From Loxodes magnus (Eukaryota > Ciliophora > Karyorelictea > Loxodida > Loxodidae): a DNA stretch of 64,000 nucleotides. Positions within the stretch are counted from its first letter, which is position 1, and each line of letters opens with the position of its first letter. The stretch is from the NCBI GenBank assembly GCA_946699065.1, contig CAMPDV010000955.1, forward strand, positions 1 through 64,000, read 5' to 3'. The notes beneath the pieces were generated by a model. The model saw only the letters and a program-made list of their open reading frames with translations, had not been told where the DNA came from and ran no database searches. The translations under genes and the position numbers were made by a program. This document shows, one piece after another, positions 51,246-61,329 of this stretch.

Positions 51246-52936
51246 AAGGATTCTAAATTGTTAGAGTTAGTTTGGAATTTTGTGTTTTTTTAAGATTATT
51301 CATAAATATCTAAAGTATTTTATTAAATTTGTTATTAGCATATTTGATGAGCTCAGTTTTGATAACATCTGCTTCATGCTCTTTATTGTTTGCCAATTTC
51401 CTGATTATTTTTTTAGTTTCTTTTGAGTTTATAAAACTAAATTCTTACTTATAAGTAGTTTTATATTTTTCTAAAAATCAAAATTTTTTAAAATATTTTC
51501 AATTTTTAAGTTACATTCTTAGACTCTTCTTCATCAATTTTATTATTTTTAATAAAAACATTTCTTCTCAGTTGCTTATAAATAAAGAAAACTCAGAATC
51601 CAAATAAATTTTGCATTTTCAAGGATTTATGAATTTTCTTGTCTATAAAACATTTAGAAATGATTAGTTCATTTTTTCTATATCTTTTTTGGTTTGTCTT
51701 ATCTTGTATTTTCAATAATTATATTTATATTTATTAAATTTTCTAGTTTTTCTAATGCTAATTAGATATCTTTCAAGCTAACTTTTCCAATCTAAACTAG
51801 AGCTTTAATATATACTATTTGTTCTTATTTAGAAGCATAAAAATTATATAAGATAAGATAAGTCAATTAACGTGATAACTGCCTTCAATAAAATGATCAC
51901 GGTTGATTAAAAAATTATTGGTAGTTATCCCCATATTCTAGAATTTCTTTGTCAGGATCAATTTCTTCTATTGCATACCTTCTGGTGCGATTTAGCCCTT
52001 CTTTACGATTGGAATCTTATTCAAATCTCAGTCTTTGCCAAATATTAGTCTGGTTCTTTTCTCCTATGCATTAGCAATGTCTTCCAGAAGCTGGTCTCCA
52101 TTGTACAATATTCTTCTAAATATTTTTCCATTTGAAGTGCAGTAAATTTTATTCAGTTTTTTCAAATTTTCCAATTTTTATTTAAATTTGAATTGTCTGC
52201 AGTTTTTATATAAATGTTATATTTTAAAGCAGTAGAAACATCTTGAATTGTAGTTTTTTGTATCATGTCCTGATTTTTTTAATTTTTTCGCATTTAAATT
52301 TTTTTTTCCGATTAGAAAAAAATGATAATTTTTTATTCCACAATCATAGGATTATTATGAAGGAAAAGAAGTTATTACTAATTATTTGCCTATTATTTTA
52401 TTTTAGTTTAAACTCCGTTTTTTCCAGTTCTTCGCTGAGTTGAAAGTTGAGGCTTTGTTTCTTATTTCTGTTTCAGTCATTGATTTTCACTTTATAATTA
52501 TTGAACAGTAAAAATCAAAGATTCAATCCGTTAATTCAGGTCAAGTAATGACTATTACATCTTTTTACTTTCTGTTTCTAGGGAGTATATTTCAATGAGA
52601 GAATTTTATTAGTCTATGTTCTGCTAATTATAATATCCTTCAAGGTAGTCAGTTTTGTTTACATTTTTAGTGAATTTTACCTTCTATTTAATGAGCATTT
52701 TGATTTAAAATTAGAAGAATATAATCATAAAAAAGAACTTGGATTATAGAGTGCGTAGAACCTCAATGGTGCGCAGCTCTTTATATTAAACTTCCAAAAT
52801 TTCTTCTTTATTAATTCAAAATTATTTAAGAATCCTTCAAATTTAGTGTTATTTACTTTTTGTATAGCTAAATTGCAAACCTAATAAGTCTTTAAATTTG
52901 CATCTAAATTATTAAAGCTTTAATCATTTATTATTT
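51166..52936 (-). repeat. 1771-bp inverted repeat, right arm
   Basis: Reverse complement matches 29248-31345 apart from the 308-bp insertion plus 19-bp duplication there and scattered substitutions and small indels. The arms are 19.8 kb apart. Confidence 0.85.
51700..52345 (-). pseudogene. ORF1/Gag-like gene of right LINE copy
   Basis: Reverse strand has KSGHDTKNYNSRCFYCFKIQ, an intact knuckle C-x2-C-x4-H-x4-C at 52240-52199 (CFYC-FKIQ-H-LYKN-C), then, in another frame, RRYAIEEIDPDKEI and EYGDNYQQFF, and a helical tail (LEKLENLINI). The IDPDK motif recurs at 63.6 kb (FDPDKSKF) and 23.1 kb (IDPRIS). A degenerate first knuckle (GHDTKNY) has lost its last Cys; the left copy keeps GHYTKNC. So each copy preserves what the other lost, implying an ancestor with two knuckles. 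Confidence 0.62.
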
Positions 52937-52945
52937 ATTTTTAAA

Positions 52946-53235
52946 ACCGCCATAGTTGTTCGAAGGTGAACAACAAGGTCGTCTTCATCAGAGGTTGGGG
53001 AAGTTAAGTACTCATAATCGACTTTATGTCTTCCTCTGCTTTGGTTTGGCCTCGAGACATAAGATTCTTAGACCTTCGGCACTGGTTTCGTTTATTTTTA
53101 ATTCTGGAACGAAAAAGAAATAATATTGCGAGCTTCATCAGAGGTGGGGAATTTAAGTACCCATAATTGACACATGTCGTCCTCTGCATTGGTGATGCAA
53201 TGAGACACAATCCTGCCATGTCCTTGGACCTCCAG
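52946..53235 (+). repeat. two tandem units resembling 5S rRNA
   Basis: Two units about 150 bp apart (52983-53074 and 53133-53231) share CTTCATCAGAGGT, GGGGAA(G/T)TTAAGTAC, CATAAT(C/T)GAC, TC(T/G)TCCTCTGC and GACCT. CATCAGA...GGAAGTTAAG is the hallmark of the 5S rRNA core; upstream GCCATA and AGGTGAACAACA also fit the 5S 5' part. The remainder does not fold into a normal 5S as far as I can judge. It is a 5S pseudogene, a 5S-derived SINE, or coincidence in a GC-rich island. Confidence 0.45.
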
Positions 53236-53264
53236 CAAGTATTAAAGATTACGAGTATTCTAAA

Positions 53265-53385
53265 ATTATATCGGTATTGAACATTTTTATCAGTACTGAA
53301 TAATTATACCAGTATTGAACAAGGTCCACCAGTATCTGATAATTTTATCAGTAATAAACATTCTTGTCAGTATGAAACATTTTTT
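53265..53385 (+). repeat. degenerate 19-20-bp tandem repeat
   Basis: About six units of TATCAGTATTGAACATTTT-like sequence (for example TATCGGTATTGAACA, TATCAGTACTGAATA, TACCAGTATTGAACA, TGTCAGTATGAAACA). It directly follows the 5S-like units. Confidence 0.75.
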
Positions 53386-53390
53386 TTAAA

Positions 53391-53425
53391 GAGCTGCGCA
53401 CCAACGAGAGTGCTACGCGCCCTAT
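53391..53425 (+). repeat. CxPLRxYA-coding box, diverged
   Basis: AAGAGCTGCGCACCAACGAG then AGTGCTACGCGCCC. It shares GAGCTGCGCACC and CTACGC with the boxes at 29400 (+) and 52741-52780 (-), the latter only 600 bp away in opposite orientation. Confidence 0.5.
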
Positions 53426-53584
53426 AATCAAATTTATTTATTTATTTAAACGTTTAAATAATGTTAATTATATCTCTCTAGAGTAAGTATTAATTATTAT
53501 ACAATTGAAGTTTAAGCAAAACTGATTTTATTATTATCTTTTACCTTTTAATTCTCTAATTGATACACTTTTCTTTCTATCTTT

Positions 53585-54080
53585 CAATGAGGCATAAATG
53601 TAAGAATTGGAGTAAAAAGAAATTTAAATCCGAGACTAAATCAAAATAAACTGTTATGATTAATTAAGAGATGAAGCTATTTGGAATTTGTAAGTTACTA
53701 TTGAAAAGGAAAAAGTGAAACAAAAAGGAAAATAATCAAAAATCTTTATTAAGAAAGAAAAGAAAAAATAAAACAGAGCTGTAAATTTCAACCACTCCAA
53801 TCATAAACTTTCAGAGAAAACTGAATCCACAGCTTGGATTGTAGTGATATTTTAGAGTTAATAGTAAAATAATAGTAAAGAGACAACTTAGATATCTGAA
53901 TAACTGATTTTCAAAGGTTTAAATTTGATAAATATCTAATACAAAAACAAAGCAAGAAAGCTAATGAAATAAAGAAAACCCATTTAAATAATGATAATGG
54001 ATTTTCAAATTAAGATTTATAAGCTTAGGAGATCATTAGTGAAATAAAAATCAAATCTTAAATTTATAAACAATTAATTA
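53585..54080 (+). pseudogene. weak unassigned coding segment
   Basis: Forward frames include MRHKCKNWSKKKFKSETKSK at 53588 and, later, HLNNDNGFSNQDLQAQEIIS ending at TGA near 54087. A GTAAGT at 53691 could be an intron donor joining these frames with an AAG acceptor near 53755, which would give an open product with two TGA; this is speculative. Overlapping open frames on both strands lower confidence. It may be the coding part of another element copy whose 5' box is at 53391. Confidence 0.25.
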
Positions 54081-54081
54081 A

Positions 54082-55014
54082 TCAATGAGTATAAATCTTA
54101 ATTTTAGTTAAATAGATAAAATATTCTAATATTAATGAATATCGTAAATAAGTAATCCTGCATCTTACATAATAGAAGATACTTTCGTAGTTCAATTTTA
54201 AATAGATCTTAAAAAAATATTTTGAGACGTTGTTAAATTAGTTAGCTATAAATTGAATTAACTACTATATCTATTATTTTTGAGTTATTTCTTCCTTTTA
54301 AACATAAAATATAAGAATTTTCCTTATCTTTATCAAAATTACGCATTATTTGTTTTTCTTTCTTTCTATTTTGCTTTAGCTCAGCTGGATAAGCATTTTA
54401 TCCTTTTCTCTTAATACTATACTTTAATTAGTTCTTGTATAGATTTTAGGTTAATTATTTAAGGAGCTGAAATCAGATAGTTATTTCTTTTCTAATTATT
54501 CCATGCTTTCCATCAGTTAATTGAACTTGCCTTTAGTTGAATTATTCCTCCTAGAAGTCTTTTTACTTTCTTACTTTTCTTTATTTTGCTGATATTTCTC
54601 CTTCATCTTAGACGTGAAATAGTTGAAAAATTAATTAATAGGAATTAATCTTGGCTAATTTATTTCTAATTAATAGCATAATTTAGAGTTATTTTATCTA
54701 GCTCCTGTTAAAAAATAGTATAATGTCTAATATATTTTATTTATCTTACAGAAAGGCTAAGTACTTTAGAAGAGATTAAGTAAGTAATATAGTTCAAATT
54801 TTATATAACTAGTTAGGTAAAAAGAATTAATCTTAAGATCATCAAAGTACTTGCTTTTAGAAGATACTTCTCTCATTTAAATAAAATCTCTATGTGTTAA
54901 ATTACTCCATTATATATTTACTATTATCCTTAGTTTATTAATAAATAGTAATAAATGTTTATTATATAATTCATCTTTACTATCTGTTCTGCTTTAATTA
55001 AAAATTATAATATA
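54082..55014 (-). CDS. unassigned ORF, divergent to the kelch gene
   Basis: The reverse strand is open for 310 codons between TGA 55015-55017 and TGA 54082-54084; the first Met is at 54876. It includes PRLIPINQFFNYFTSKM and then a Lys/Gln/Ser-rich part (NKEKQESKKTSRRNNSTKG, NQLMESMEQLEKKQLSDF). The last 100 codons are Tyr/Ile/Leu-rich and less convincing. The frame was verified at seven positions. No family recognised. It points away from the kelch gene, so the two could share the AT-rich interval 55020-55455 as a promoter region. Confidence 0.38.
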
Positions 55015-55455
55015 TCATCTATTTTATCTTTTTATCTTAAAATAGCACATTTGCTTTATATGTTTACTATAATTTGAAAAAGCTTTTCATTAAATCAATT
55101 TTATATAAGCTTGGTTAGATACCTATTTATATCTATATTTAGTTTATATAATGTTTACTTAATAAAATTAGAATGATATAGTTATATCTAATTTTAAAAG
55201 CATCTACTGTTTCTTTTCTGTCTGTTCTTTTTATTAGTTTCATCTATTTCTAAGTATTTAGTTTTATAAGTAATATATTCCTTTTATAGGTTATTTTATT
55301 CCATTTTATGTAATAATTTTAAAAGTAGTTAATTTTTCTATTTAATTTAATAACTATTTTCATTCAATTAGTTTAATTTAAATTATTTTCTTAAGTTATT
55401 TCAATCCAATCAAATATTAAGTATCATTTTTATTTTTTACTTAATAAAAAATTAA

Positions 55456-57825
55456 ATGTCAGCGGCCAAGTGTGAAGCATGTGTGAAAGATTTCAACTAA
55501 GAGCTTAGAAAGCCTAGGTAGTTGGACTGTGGATGCATTCTCTGTGAGAGATGTTTGAAAACTGTCTACAACATATAAAAAAAAATTACTTGCAACGTTC
55601 ACAACATCACCATAACAAGACCAATTGAGTCATTACCAATTATGAACTGAGTAAGGCAATAGGCATAGAACCTTATCAATCCTTAGGACATATGCTAGAT
55701 TCATAGATAATATTCCTTATCTCTATATTGCGTATAGGACAGCATAAGAATATGTGTATAATGTTAATTGATATCGCATTAAGGACATAGATGTATCGCT
55801 ACGTAGGATGCAATTTAGCATTTAAAGAGTTACTTGGAATCCACTTTTAGAGCTATCAAGTAGAGACTAATCTAATATAAATCTACATTGAATCAAGGGC
55901 ACAGATAGTTAAGTTAGTAGTGGAAATCGAGAATAGACAATAAGGTTTAAATATTGCTGTATATATAAAATATCTAGTAAGAATGTTAGAAGATGGTGAA
56001 TAACTAATAAAACTAAATAAAGAAGTAAATGTAGTTACTTAAAGAAACATCTGATTACTATCAGATGATAGAAAGCTAGATAGATGCTATCTCAAATAGT
56101 TCTTAGGATAATATCAATCAGTGTGAGAATAAAAGGAACTAGTTGAATCAATTTGAGTTAACAATCTAGGATAGGTTCTAGAGTATCTCCTAATCATCTT
56201 CTGTTGTATGTCAAGAGAATTTAAGTCAATAGGCACTCTAGAACTAAATAGTTTTTCATCTAACGCAGTAGCTTTAGCCTAACCAAGTATACTAGAGTTA
56301 AATGGCCTAAGCAAGCTAGATCAAGCAACTATAGTTAGCTATAAAGCGTTTATACTAAGACATGCAGAAATAGCACCTCTAATACGAAAATAAAGAATTA
56401 GCATATCGCAATCAAATCACCTCCTTAGAGCAATAGATTTCCTATTATTTTAGTCAGATCAATTATCCAAATACTTAGATCAGCAGGCAGAATAAGACAA
56501 TTTAGGATCTAACTGATTAGCTAGCAAGGACTAAATAGGAAAATGCTCAAGTCATCTAGCAAAATGCATATGAATATCAGCTTTAGTTGAAGAATAAGGA
56601 CAACTACTATCAGGCCTAATAACTATAATATGCTTAAGAGATATAAGAGCTTCAACAGCAAAAAACCGTTCTTCAATAGGAATTAACTCTTAGTAGATAA
56701 TCTATCAATCAGTTATAAGTTTAATTATCTAAATTATAATAAGAGAACTTGAATTACTAAGAGTAGACAAAGATCTTATTGAAGGAGTAAGAGGTTCTAA
56801 AATCAGCTAATAAGTAATTGGAAGCTGATAATAAAATCCATTCTTAATAGCTAAGGTAAAAAGAACAATAATTAAAAGACTTACCATTGGCTTTGGAATA
56901 GTCTAAATCTTAGACTAAATAGATAACAGTTTATAGGAGAGTATTCTGCAATACCAATAAGATCTAAAGTTACAAGTTGGACAGTATCAATGGTTCCTGT
57001 GTTTACAATGTGGTAGCATCAATGACTCCAATATATACAAATTGATCCTCGACACATTAGATCACTGATGAGTTACTAATCTAGGTGGGTGGTTACGATA
57101 CTAAATCATATCTGGATAAGATCTTATAGATAAATTTTGGTAGTGTAGGTAGCGATTCAGTGATAAAAGCATAAGCTTCTTTGATCTAGCCAAGAGTAAT
57201 TAGATAAATGGGATATGACAATGACAGATTGTTGTATATATTAGGAGGAAGTGATCCGTAATCTTATTCTGCATCATCTCATCCTTATTGAAATTACCTT
57301 AATTCATTGGAGGTGTACGACATAGTTTTGAATGAATCTGTGTCATTGTTGAGTAATAAGGATTGTATCGCTGGTAATGGAATATGGGTATCATATGAGA
57401 GAGTCTGGATAGTGGGTGGTCTAATATAAAGTTCAGATTTATCTAATAATTTCCATAGATCAAGTTTGGTATCATCATATGACGTGATGTTGAGTGTGTA
57501 TTAGTAGTATGGGATGGAGTTACCTAAGCCGGCAGCTTCTTTGGCAAGTGTGTGAGTGAATGATACTGAGTGTGCCTATATTTGGGACAAAAATAATCAT
57601 CTTTAGTAAACCTGTGTGTTTGACACTAGGTCTATGATAAGGGATGGTAGTTAATACCCATAATAATCATATCCTTTCTGATACAATGGTCAATATGTGA
57701 ATAATGTTATATGGATGTGGAGTAGTAATTATAAAGCTTAGGCAAATGTGATATACTATTACGACGTAAAAGTTGGTTCTTTGAAGGATAGAGAGTGGAA
57801 ATCTATGCAATTGGGTGTGAGTTGA
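55456..57825 (+). CDS. RING / B-box / coiled-coil / kelch protein, five in-frame TGA
   Basis: ATG at 55456 follows an A-rich leader; one frame runs 790 codons to TGA 57823-57825 with no indel, using TAA/TAG as Gln throughout. Codons 6-49: RING-type cysteines (CEAC, DCGCILCERC, C46, H49). Codons 80-111: B-box with C80, H83, C92, D95, C100, C103, H108, H111. Codons about 115-505: Gln-rich coiled coil. Codons about 505-790: kelch-like repeats (QVGGYDTKSYLDK, LYILGGSDPQ, VWIVGGLIQ). TRIM-like RING plus B-box proteins are usually E3 ubiquitin ligases and kelch repeats bind substrates or cytoskeleton, so such a role is inferred. TGA at codons 65, 530, 612, 700 and 742 (55648, 57043, 57289, 57553, 57679) either encode an amino acid (Trp fits; TGG also occurs seven times) or make this a pseudogene. 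Confidence 0.85.
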
Positions 57826-57877
57826 TTTTCTCTTAATGAGGACAGTTATAAGTAATTATATTCTAAGTTATTAAGTT

Positions 57878-58048
57878 ATTAAAGTATTTAAAGTATATTT
57901 AAAGTATATTATAAAGTATTATAAAATATTTAAAATATTTAAAGTATTATAAAGTATTATAAAGTATTATAAAGTATTATAAAATATTATAAAGTATTTA
58001 AAATATATAAAGTATTTAAAATATTTAAAATATTTAATATAAAGTATG
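57878..58048 (+). repeat. AAAGTATTAT microsatellite
   Basis: Decamer AAAGTATTAT repeats cleanly about five times (57941-57990) within a longer degenerate run of AAAGTATT/AAATATT. It begins 50 bp after the kelch gene's last TGA, so it lies in the presumed 3' UTR or just beyond. Confidence 0.85.
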
Positions 58049-58940
58049 GATATAATTGGATATGTATATATATATTATAAATTGAGTATATGTAATAGTA
58101 TACGTATAGTATATGTATAGAAGTATGTATTTATAGTATGTATACAAAATTATAGATGTAATATTTTGTTGAGTATGTGGTAACTGATAATTATGTGACA
58201 ATTATGTAAAAGTGTAAAATAGTTTTGAATTAATTATTATATTTTATGAATAAGTGAATGAATTTAATTTTGTTTTTGAGAAGTGAGTATTAAATAGTGT
58301 GTTTAATGAGTTGTGTGAAATGGATATTAAGCAAGCTAAGAGAGTTAGAGAGAAGCAATTTATGAATTTAGTAGTGAGTAATTGAGTGATGGAATAACTA
58401 AATTTTTGTAAGGTTAAATATTATGTTGGTAGTGTGGATAATAAGAAAGTAAAGTTTGAGAGAGTAGAGTGAATTGTATTAAGTTTGAGAGTAGAGTAAG
58501 TTTAGATTAAAGTATGAGGGAGTGAGTATTTAAGTTTTAAAAGTAAGTAAAATATTTTGTTGTTATAAGAAGAGTGTATGAGGCGAGTGAGTTAAATGAA
58601 GTAAGAAAGAACAGAGAAAAGTAAGAAAGAAAAGTAAAAAAGAAAAAAGCAAGAAAAAAGAAAAGTAAGAAAGAAAAGAACAAAGAAAAGAACAAAGAAA
58701 AGAAAAGAAAAATAAAAAAAAAATTTTGTAAGAGAAAAAATGTAAGTAAGAAAGGGAAAAAATTTTAAAGTAAAAAAGAAAAGAAGAAATAGAAAGGAAA
58801 AAAATTGAAAGAAGGGAGAAGGAGTGTGAAATAAATGAGTACGGAGAAAGAGTGAGTGGAGTTAAAGGAAGAAAAGTAGAAGAATAAAAAGGGTGCAATT
58901 TAGTGTATAGAATTAGTTGAAAATTCTGTGAAAAATAAAA

Positions 58941-58980
58941 AAGCCTGTTTTGCTCAGCGTTTTACACTACAAGAGATTTT
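58941..58980 (+). repeat. CTCAGCGTTTTACAC box, copy 1
   Basis: AAGCCTGTTTTGCTCAGCGT then TTTACACTACAAGAGATTTT; 36 of about 40 bases match copy 2. Confidence 0.8.
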
Positions 58981-59369
58981 CGGGAAGGACAAGAGGAGGG
59001 TTAGAAAGTGGATAGGGGGTGGGTTGGAATGAATTATGGGTAAAAAAAAATACTTGTATTGGATATTTTTTGAAAAAGGTAAAAAATTTAAGAAAGGGAC
59101 AAATTTGTTGGTTTAATGAAAATAGAGTTAGGAATAAAAAATTTGAAATTTATTTTCCTAAAAAATTTTGTGAATGAGCGAGAATACATTTTTTTTGAAT
59201 GAAAGGTATTATAAAATTTATTTTGATTTTTAAAAATGAGTAAAAAGTAATTTGTGATAAGAGTAAGAGAAGGTGAAAGGAAAGATTAATGGAGTGTTTT
59301 TGGGATGAATCGGGTGTTAGAAGGAATTTTTTTTAGAAAATGAGAAGTGTTATAAAAGCGAAAAATGGT

Positions 59370-59412
59370 GAAAGCCTTTTTTTTCTCAGCGTTTTACACT
59401 GCAAGAGATTTT
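59370..59412 (+). repeat. CTCAGCGTTTTACAC box, copy 2
   Basis: GAAAGCCTTTTTTTTCTCAG then CGTTTTACACTGCAAGAGAT and TTT, 432 bp after copy 1. A weaker third copy (GATTTACACTATAGAAGAATTTT) lies at 59780-59802. Confidence 0.8.
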
Positions 59413-59479
59413 TTGTGATGGTCTAAAAATTTTGGAACGGACTAAAAAATTTTGAAAAATTAAGTAAAAGGGGTAAAAC

Positions 59480-59890
59480 GTAAATATATTAAATAAAAAA
59501 ATAAAAGAATCATGAATGATGAAAAAATAATTTAGAAAATAGAATAAAGTAAGTTCCGATATAATAAAAATATTAAAATATTTATAAATTTAATTATTTA
59601 GACTTATTGATAAGAAAAACTAAGTTAAAGAAGAATTATCTTATAAACTATTTATAGAAGTATAAATAATTTGAATATAAGAATAGATAATGATGAAAAG
59701 AGATAACTAACTAAATAAGTAAAAGAAACCAAAAAAAAATATAATTAAGAGAGAAAGGAAAAGTGTAGAGTTTTTTTTTTGGAAGATTTACACTATAGAA
59801 GAATTTTAGGATGGACTAATCTTGGATGGTTTGTTTTTAATTGATTAAAAATAATAATAAATTTGTTATATAATTTAATTTAATTTAATA
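59480..59890. other. AT-rich, weak third box only
   Basis: Contains the diverged box at 59780-59802 and otherwise AT-rich spacer. Confidence 0.45.
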
Positions 59891-59894
59891 TAAA

Positions 59895-60705
59895 ATAGCA
59901 TCTAAGAAATAATAGAATTCTCCAACAAAATCTAATAATTGATCAACTTTGCTAACGATTTCTATTGTTACAATTGGATAATTATAAGCTAGCAAAAAAA
60001 ATTTAAGACTTTAAATAAATAATTTAATCTCTCATGCTAACCATTAACTAATTTGTAAATTAATAGGACTCTAAGCAAGAAATTAAATAATAGACTATTT
60101 CCTTAGAAATAGATAGAAAGGTAGAATGGTCAAATCGAATGAAATTTAAGATAAAATTTTTTCCAGAGGATCAGTTAACTGGAGCATATCAAGCTCAGTT
60201 AACTATCAAATTCAGAATCATAAGGAGAAGAATCAGAATTAAAACTTATTCTATTAGAAAAGAAAAATTAAATGTTGATATTGCTATAAGTATGGACACA
60301 AGTTTAATTAGTGTTAACGATTTAAGAAGAAACAAACTTAAGTAACTGAAAGAGAAATCTAAAATTTATTCATAATCTTATGCTTCCAAACAGAAGACTT
60401 TACAAGAAAATCATTTTCACCACTCTTAGAAACTCCAAAAATCTAAAATACATTGAGAGATACAATATGGATTCTACTTACAAGAATTAGCAAGAGGAGA
60501 AAATAAAAATGTTATAAGAATTTGCGAACAAAAAATCCAGAAGTTCACGATCTCGAGATCTATTGATTACTAAAAAACTCTATAAACTATTAATTCATGG
60601 TTAGCCAAATAAAAATGACGCCACATTAAATATTATTATATTAATTTAAAGTAAAAAAGGAAAATAAAATTTGAAAGACAACGAAGTAAACGTAAATTAA
60701 AGTGT
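59895..60705 (+). pseudogene. retroposon ORF with coiled coil and 3' end
   Basis: 59895-60140 reads in one frame as coiled coil (LDNYKLAKKIQDFKQIIQSL). After a frame change near 60145 a second frame gives FFQRISQLEHIKLSQLSNSE, a TGA, then KFIHNLMLPNRRLYKKIIFT, ERYNMDSTYKNQQEEKIKML and SRSSRSRDLLITKKLYKLL, ending at the conserved LIHGQPNKNDATL over the 3' terminus (60594-60629). The MLPN motif recurs in the left LINE arm (FMLPNKNKQF). The Met-initiated 68-codon frame at 60139 is the same segment in a third register. Decayed, with one frameshift and two TGA. Confidence 0.52.
60594..60629 (+). repeat. retroposon 3' end, GTGG...CCAC type
   Basis: TTCATGGTTAGCCAAATAAA then AATGACGCCACATTAA, followed by ATATTATTATATTAAT, a tail like that of the 63.6-kb copy. 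Confidence 0.65.
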
Positions 60706-60709
60706 AATG

Positions 60710-61120
60710 TGAAGAGAATAATAGGATTTTTAAGGAGTTTAATAGTAAAAGAGAATAAGAGAAACGTAAGAAGACAAGAAGCATTAAAATTAAAAAAATT
60801 GCAAAGACAAAAGTATTGAATATTAGCTAAATATAAAATTAAATAAAAAATTAATGATTAAAAAGATATCTTTATGAAAGAGAAGAGATGAAAAGAAGAT
60901 AAAGACAATAATCTTTTAACTTTTCAATTTAAAAAAGAGAAAAGATAATAAGATAGATTGAAACATCATAAAATGGATTTTTAATAAATAGAAGATAAAA
61001 TTTAATCAATTTATATAAAATATATAAAGAAAAATAAAAGGATGAGTTTTATCTGACTAGAACTCATCAGCTGTAGTTCTTTCCTAGTATTTAAAACATT
61101 TCTTAGACATACTAATAAAA
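60710..61120. other. AT-rich spacer, no gene seen
   Basis: No supported feature. Confidence 0.4.
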
Positions 61121-61123
61121 ATA

Positions 61124-61320
61124 AAATGGTGACTAAGAAATAATAGACTTCACAAAATAAACTTATTAAAACTTAATAGGATATAATCAATGATCTCAAC
61201 CAGTATTAGAATAGAGAATTATAAAATATAAAAGAAAATAAAGATCTTTAAAAACTAACTTATGAAATGTAACATCAAAAGAAATTTAAAAGAAAAAAAT
61301 AACACTACGATAGGAATTGA
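61124..61320 (+). CDS. small coiled-coil ORF
   Basis: ATG at 61125 opens a 65-codon ciliate-code frame ending at TGA 61317-61319: MVTKKQQTSQNKLIKTQQDI, then NDLNQYQNRELQNIKENKD and a basic end (KKFKRKKQHYDRN). It is hydrophilic, helical and Gln-rich. This layout resembles the start of an ORF1, so it may be the 5' end of another retroposon; no second copy was found to confirm. Confidence 0.36.
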
Positions 61321-61329
61321 ACAAAACAA

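Larger units (their letters stand above)
50160..52936 (-). mobile_element. LINE copy, right arm of inverted repeat, with RT
   Basis: This reverse-strand non-LTR element starts at 52936 and runs to about 50160. Its first 1771 bp are the inverted partner of 29248-31345. In order it carries an ORF1 region with zinc knuckle (52240-52199) and a reverse transcriptase region (about 51240-50560). There are no long terminal repeats. Several TGA and at least two frame changes show it is decayed. No GTGG...CCAC terminus was found at its 3' side, so it may belong to a different subfamily from the elements that have one, or its 3' end is lost. Confidence 0.78.
58060..59480 (+). other. G-skewed region without a gene
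   Basis: The plus strand has several times more G than C (16 G to 3 C in 58321-58380), with many TGA and no protein-like frame. 58560-58900 is almost pure purine (GAAAAGAAAG-type). The 111-codon reverse-strand standard-code frame here is simple sequence. It carries two copies of the CTCAGCG box. Confidence 0.6.

Noticed and set aside
54379-54460. TAGCTCAGCTGGATAAGCA, resembling a tRNA D-arm/A box
   Set aside because: No anticodon stem, no T-loop GGTTCRANTCC at the right distance, and no acceptor pairing; probably coincidence within an ORF.
54082-55363. Extension of the divergent ORF to a Met at 55363
   Set aside because: A coordinate check showed the upstream part is in a different register; the real frame is closed by TGA at 55015-55017.
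57826-58080. Read-through of the kelch frame past TGA 57823-57825
   Set aside because: The frame stays open but encodes only the AAAGTATTAT microsatellite.
58563-58898. 111-codon standard-code ORF on the reverse strand
   Set aside because: It lies in a purine-only (GAAA)n-type tract; the Ser/Phe/Leu translation is simple sequence.
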